A stretch of DNA of 7,671 nucleotides. Source: JBJHBY01 sp050485745 (lineage in GTDB: Bacteria > Pseudomonadota > Gammaproteobacteria > Pseudomonadales > CAMLJR01). Numbering within the stretch: position 1 is the stretch's first letter; each line of letters starts with the position of its first letter. Where the stretch lies: NCBI GenBank assembly GCA_050485745.1, contig JBJHBY010000174.1, positions 1 through 7,671 on the forward strand. Direction: 5' to 3'. Made by a program: the position numbers and the translations under genes. The notes below the pieces were generated by a model. The model was not told where the DNA came from, did no database searches, and worked only from the letters and a program-made list of their open reading frames with translations. This document shows, in pieces, positions 5,193 through 7,671 of this stretch.

Positions 5193-6767
5193 ATGAGAGT
5201 GAACCAGCCCGTCACCGGGCGTGAGCAACAGCTGCGCGCGGATGAGCAGTTGATCTCCACCACGGATGTGAAGGGCGTGATCACTTCGGCGAATGATGCC
5301 TTCGTGCGGGTCAGCGGCTTTTCCCGCGAGGAGTTGCTGGGGGCCCCGCACAACCTGGTGCGCCACCCCGACATGCCGCCGGCCGCCTTTGCCGACCTGT
5401 GGACGCACATCAAGCAAAAGCGCCCCTGGCTCGGGCTGGTGAAGAACCGCTGCAAGAATGGCGATCACTACTACGTGAATGCCTACGTCACCCCGATTTA
5501 TGAGGGCGGCAATGTTATCGGTTACCAGTCGGTGCGTACCCGGCCCGAGCGTGAGACGGTGGCGCGGGCCGAGGCGTTCTATCGCGACCTGCGCGAGGGA
5601 CGGGGTAGCCTGGGCCGCTCGCTGTCGCCGGCGAACTGGTCGTGCCGGGCCAAGGCCTGGCTGTTCGCGCTGCCGGCGGCGCTGCCCGCGGCATGGCTGG
5701 CCCTGCAACAGGGCTCGGCGCTGGCCTGGGGCGCGGTGCTGGCCACCTGGCTACTGGCGGTCGGTGCCAGCGCCCTGCTGTTATTGCCGCTGTGTCGCCT
5801 GGCCGGACGCACCCGGGAGTGGTTCGAGGATGACATTGCCCAGGTGGTGTTTACCGGGCGCGGCGATGAGGTCGGTCAGCTCGACCTGGTGTTCCAGGCG
5901 CTGCGTGCGCAGAACCAGACCATCCTCGGGCGTGTCGCCCACTCCGCCGATGCCCTGACCGATGTGGCGACCGAGGCGGGAGCGATCGTCGAACAGACCA
6001 CCGCGGGCGTGCGCCAGCAGCAGGTCGAGGTCGAGCAGGTGGCGACGGCGATGAACGAGATGACCGCAACGGTGGGGGAGGTTGCGCGTCACGCTGAAGA
6101 GACCGCCCGTGCCTCCAGCGATGTCCTGCAGCAGACGGCCTCCGGGCGTGAGCTGGTGGACCGGGCCATTGCCGATATCGAAGCGCTGTCGCGCGCCGTC
6201 AGCGATGCCACCGCGGTGATCGAGAAGCTCAAGGGTCACAGCGAGTCGATCGGCTCGGTGGTGGATGTGATTACCAATATCGCCAGCGAGACCAATTTGC
6301 TTGCGTTGAACGCCGCCATCGAGGCCGCCCGCGCCGGCGATCAGGGCCGGGGCTTTGCCGTGGTTGCCGATGAGGTGCGCAATCTGGCCAGCCACACCCA
6401 CAAGTCCACCGAGGAAATCCAGCAGATGATCAAGGCCATCCAGATGGCCTCGGCGGATGCGGTGCGGGCCATGCAGGCGGGGCAGGAGCGGGTCGCGGAC
6501 AGCGTCGCGGCGAGCCAGACCGTGGCCACGGCGTTCGGAGAGATCAGCGGTGCGGTGGATCGTATCAATGCGATGAATGCGCAGGTGGCAACGGCATCCG
6601 AGCAGCAAAATGCCGTGTCCGAGGAGATCAACCGCAGCCTGCACGGCATCACCAGCATCGCCGGTCAGACCCTCGGCGCCGCCGACCAGACGGCGGAGGC
6701 CAGCCAGCGGCTCTACGCGCTGGTGCGCAATCTGCAGTCCATGGTGAAGCAGTTCGGAAGCCTGTAG
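5193..6767 (+). CDS. aer: Aer-type aerotaxis/energy-taxis receptor (PAS-FAD methyl-accepting chemotaxis protein)
   Basis: A 524-residue chemoreceptor built like E. coli Aer. The N-terminal PAS domain (about 10-118) reads ISTTDVKGVITSANDAFVRV and LVRHPDMPPAAFADLW. Residues important for FAD binding in E. coli Aer fall at the same numbers here: Asn34, Arg57, His58, Asp60, Phe66, Asn85. A hydrophobic hairpin (about 155-200) anchors it in the inner membrane with no periplasmic sensor domain, followed by a short, weak HAMP-like stretch and a long coiled-coil signalling domain. The kinase-control tip IASETNLLALNAAIEAARAGDQGRGFAVVADEVRNLA (about 363-399) is intact for CheA/CheW contact. There is no C-terminal NWETF-like CheR/CheB tether. 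It should report redox state to the flagellar chemotaxis pathway. ATG 5193 has a good AAGGTGAG Shine-Dalgarno. The TAG stop lies in the GTAG of the solo REP downstream. No other che genes are visible here. Confidence 0.92.
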   Translation: MRVNQPVTGREQQLRADEQLISTTDVKGVITSANDAFVRVSGFSREELLGAPHNLVRHPDMPPAAFADLWTHIKQKRPWLGLVKNRCKNGDHYYVNAYVTPIYEGGNVIGYQSVRTRPERETVARAEAFYRDLREGRGSLGRSLSPANWSCRAKAWLFALPAALPAAWLALQQGSALAWGAVLATWLLAVGASALLLLPLCRLAGRTREWFEDDIAQVVFTGRGDEVGQLDLVFQALRAQNQTILGRVAHSADALTDVATEAGAIVEQTTAGVRQQQVEVEQVATAMNEMTATVGEVARHAEETARASSDVLQQTASGRELVDRAIADIEALSRAVSDATAVIEKLKGHSESIGSVVDVITNIASETNLLALNAAIEAARAGDQGRGFAVVADEVRNLASHTHKSTEEIQQMIKAIQMASADAVRAMQAGQERVADSVAASQTVATAFGEISGAVDRINAMNAQVATASEQQNAVSEEINRSLHGITSIAGQTLGAADQTAEASQRLYALVRNLQSMVKQFGSL

Positions 6768-6803
6768 GCCGGGTTGGCCGCAAGGCGGCGTAAACCTGAC
6801 TAC
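6764..6803 (+). repeat. Solo REP palindrome overlapping the aer stop codon
   Basis: A 40-bp element starting GTAG (6764-6767) and ending CTAC (6800-6803). The inner stem GCCGC/GCGGC flanks an AAG loop at about 6777-6789; the outer arms (GGGTT and AAACCT) are eroded compared with the other hairpins in this window. The GTAG contains the aer TAG stop. It belongs to the same family as the hairpins of the composite repeats but has no partner or spacer. Confidence 0.7.
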
Positions 6804-6849
6804 TCACGTCGCTCCACCGCCACACCTGTGGAATGGCCCGCGTCGCGTT

Positions 6850-7017
6850 GTAGGCTGGGTTAGCCGCAAAGCGGCGTAACCCAGCGTTGCCACCCAAACC
6901 AGACGTTCCCGGGGGTATCCCGCGAAATTTCCCGATGGTTCCAGAACCGACGTCGGCACGGGGTTGAATGACGGTGGGGACGCTGGGTTACGCGGCTTCG
7001 CCGCTAACCCAGCCTAC
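6850..7017 (-). repeat. Composite REP doublet (BIME-like), copy 2, opposite orientation
   Basis: A 168-bp unit starting GTAGG and ending CCTAC. The left hairpin has arms 6854-6867 and 6871-6885 around AAA; the right hairpin has arms 6982-6996 and 7000-7013 around TTC; each has one bulged base. Read on the minus strand it aligns with copy 1 along its full length, including the spacer: CCCACCGT, ATC/ATT, CCGA-GT, then CCCCGGGAAC and TGGGTGG before the second hairpin. The central 35 or so bases of the spacer have diverged. It lies in the gap between the convergent aer gene and the partial gene at the right edge, and its outer CTAC supplies the latter's TAG stop. Confidence 0.85.
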
Positions 7018-7671
7018 GGCGCGGTATCGAGCAGGCCGCGGGTGGCGTCCATGAGCCGGCGCAATTCGTCCCGGGGCCTTGCTGCCTCTGCAAGGCGCTC
7101 CCGTGGCAGCTGGCCCTGCAGGTAGTCCTGCAGCAGTTCCAGCATCACCGGGTTGATGACTTCACCCTCGTACTCCCAGCGCGCGGACTGCAACAGGTTG
7201 CCGCGCACATGCCCGCCGCGCAGGGGCAGCCAGTACACACCGCAGGCCGAGAGCGCGTAATCCCCCTCGCGGCCATAGCTGAAATTGGGCGTATTCGGGT
7301 TGAAGCCGCCCGCGGGCACCTGGTCGATGCGCTGCACGGCCAGTACCCACCGGCTACCCGCGGGGAACTGGTCCGGTTGGGGCCGGCACAGGTCGCCGTG
7401 GGCGGTCCAGATACGGATGATCTCCTGCCCCTCGCGGCCACTCAGAACCCGCTCCACCGCCAGGTCCAGGGCGTTGCCACGGACCTGGCTGATCTCTCCC
7501 GCCACGACCAGATCGGCGTCACGGGCGGCGTCGACGAACGGACCCTGCCACAGGCATTCGCAGGCGAGGGCGCTGCCCGCCAGCAGTGTCTCGTCCCGAA
7601 ACGCTCGCACCTGCAGGACACAGACGGCGTGTTCGTGGCCGCCGGGGTGGGCGATGTCCACCGCTTCGAGA
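7014..7671 (-). CDS. Probable exported protein with Cys-x-Cys start, NTR/TIMP-like (5' end uncertain)
   Basis: The frame is open to the window edge, so the gene may be partial; the first visible start is GTG at 7661, giving 215 residues (numbering below). I do not recognise a named family. The sequence has LLAGSALACEC (26-36), which looks like the end of a signal peptide (AxA then Cys). There follow WQGPFVDAARDADLVVAGEISQV, AVERVLSGREG, a Cys at 92, GSRWVLAVQ and a Cys at 140. That order (CxC, ADLVVxGxV, VxxVLxG, later paired cysteines) resembles bacterial netrin/TIMP-like domains, an inference from pattern only. The C-terminus is a charged helical tail (PRERLAEAARPRDELRRLMD). Oddly, no convincing hydrophobic signal core lies upstream: RAFRDE interrupts it. 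Either the true start or fold lies beyond the edge, or a frameshift has damaged the leader. The TAG stop is inside composite repeat copy 2. Confidence 0.6.
   Translation of the reverse strand, partial: LEAVDIAHPGGHEHAVCVLQVRAFRDETLLAGSALACECLWQGPFVDAARDADLVVAGEISQVRGNALDLAVERVLSGREGQEIIRIWTAHGDLCRPQPDQFPAGSRWVLAVQRIDQVPAGGFNPNTPNFSYGREGDYALSACGVYWLPLRGGHVRGNLLQSARWEYEGEVINPVMLELLQDYLQGQLPRERLAEAARPRDELRRLMDATRGLLDTAP

Noticed and set aside
4547..5455. A 302-codon minus-strand frame across the NUDIX and aer starts
   Set aside because: It is antisense to two well-supported genes and spans their boundary; it has no domain or ribosome site and looks like a high-GC shadow frame.
6820..6831. Short palindrome CCACACCTGTGG between the solo REP and copy 2
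   Set aside because: A 5-bp stem with a 2-base centre is common by chance in GC-rich DNA, is not repeated elsewhere here, and has no gene start near it.
6982..7013. Classical rho-independent terminator
   Set aside because: The stem is strong, but no run of T follows on either strand; any effect on transcription end or RNA stability is a REP-type effect, not a textbook terminator.
1..7671. Hidden defence island, prophage or integrated element
   Set aside because: All genes belong to ordinary chromosomal families or, at the right edge, look like an exported protein; there is no integrase, transposase, tRNA or attachment repeat, and base composition looks even throughout.

Overview
The window is high-GC bacterial chromosome with dense, short-spaced genes. 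The protein families point to a gammaproteobacterium of the Pseudomonas/Alcanivorax/Oceanospirillales kind: an outer-membrane YajG-type lipoprotein, a bifunctional PBP1b with a UB2H-like region, an Aer-type PAS chemoreceptor and GTAG-headed REP palindromes. I cannot name the genus from sequence alone.

Layout, left to right. (1) The 3' end of a periplasmic PCu(A)C copper chaperone with a His-rich tail, then a YajG-family lipoprotein, both on + and probably co-transcribed. (2) A 169-bp composite repeat (874-1042) made of two inverted REP hairpins and a spacer, filling the convergent gap between yajG and the next gene. (3) A PfkB-family nucleoside (adenosine-type) kinase on -, divergent from mrcB. 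The gap between them holds possible back-to-back promoters with overlapping -10 boxes near 2102-2108. (4) On +, mrcB (PBP1b), a NUDIX hydrolase of CoA-pyrophosphatase type, and an Aer-like energy-taxis receptor, with gaps of 75 and 34 bases. (5) A solo 40-bp REP, then a second 168-bp copy of the composite repeat in the opposite orientation (6850-7017), again in a convergent gap. (6) On -, a partial gene for a probably exported protein with a Cys-x-Cys start that resembles bacterial netrin/TIMP-like (NTR) modules. It is open to the window edge.

The genes look like ordinary chromosomal housekeeping and accessory genes: cell-wall synthesis, nucleotide salvage and clean-up, redox sensing, and copper delivery. 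I found no defence system, phage, IS transposase, CRISPR array, tRNA or rRNA. The most noteworthy content is the repeat family. Two copies with homologous spacers lie about 5.8 kb apart in inverted orientation. Three of the four genes that abut these repeats take their TAG stop codon from the repeat's own GTAG tetranucleotide; the exception is yajG.
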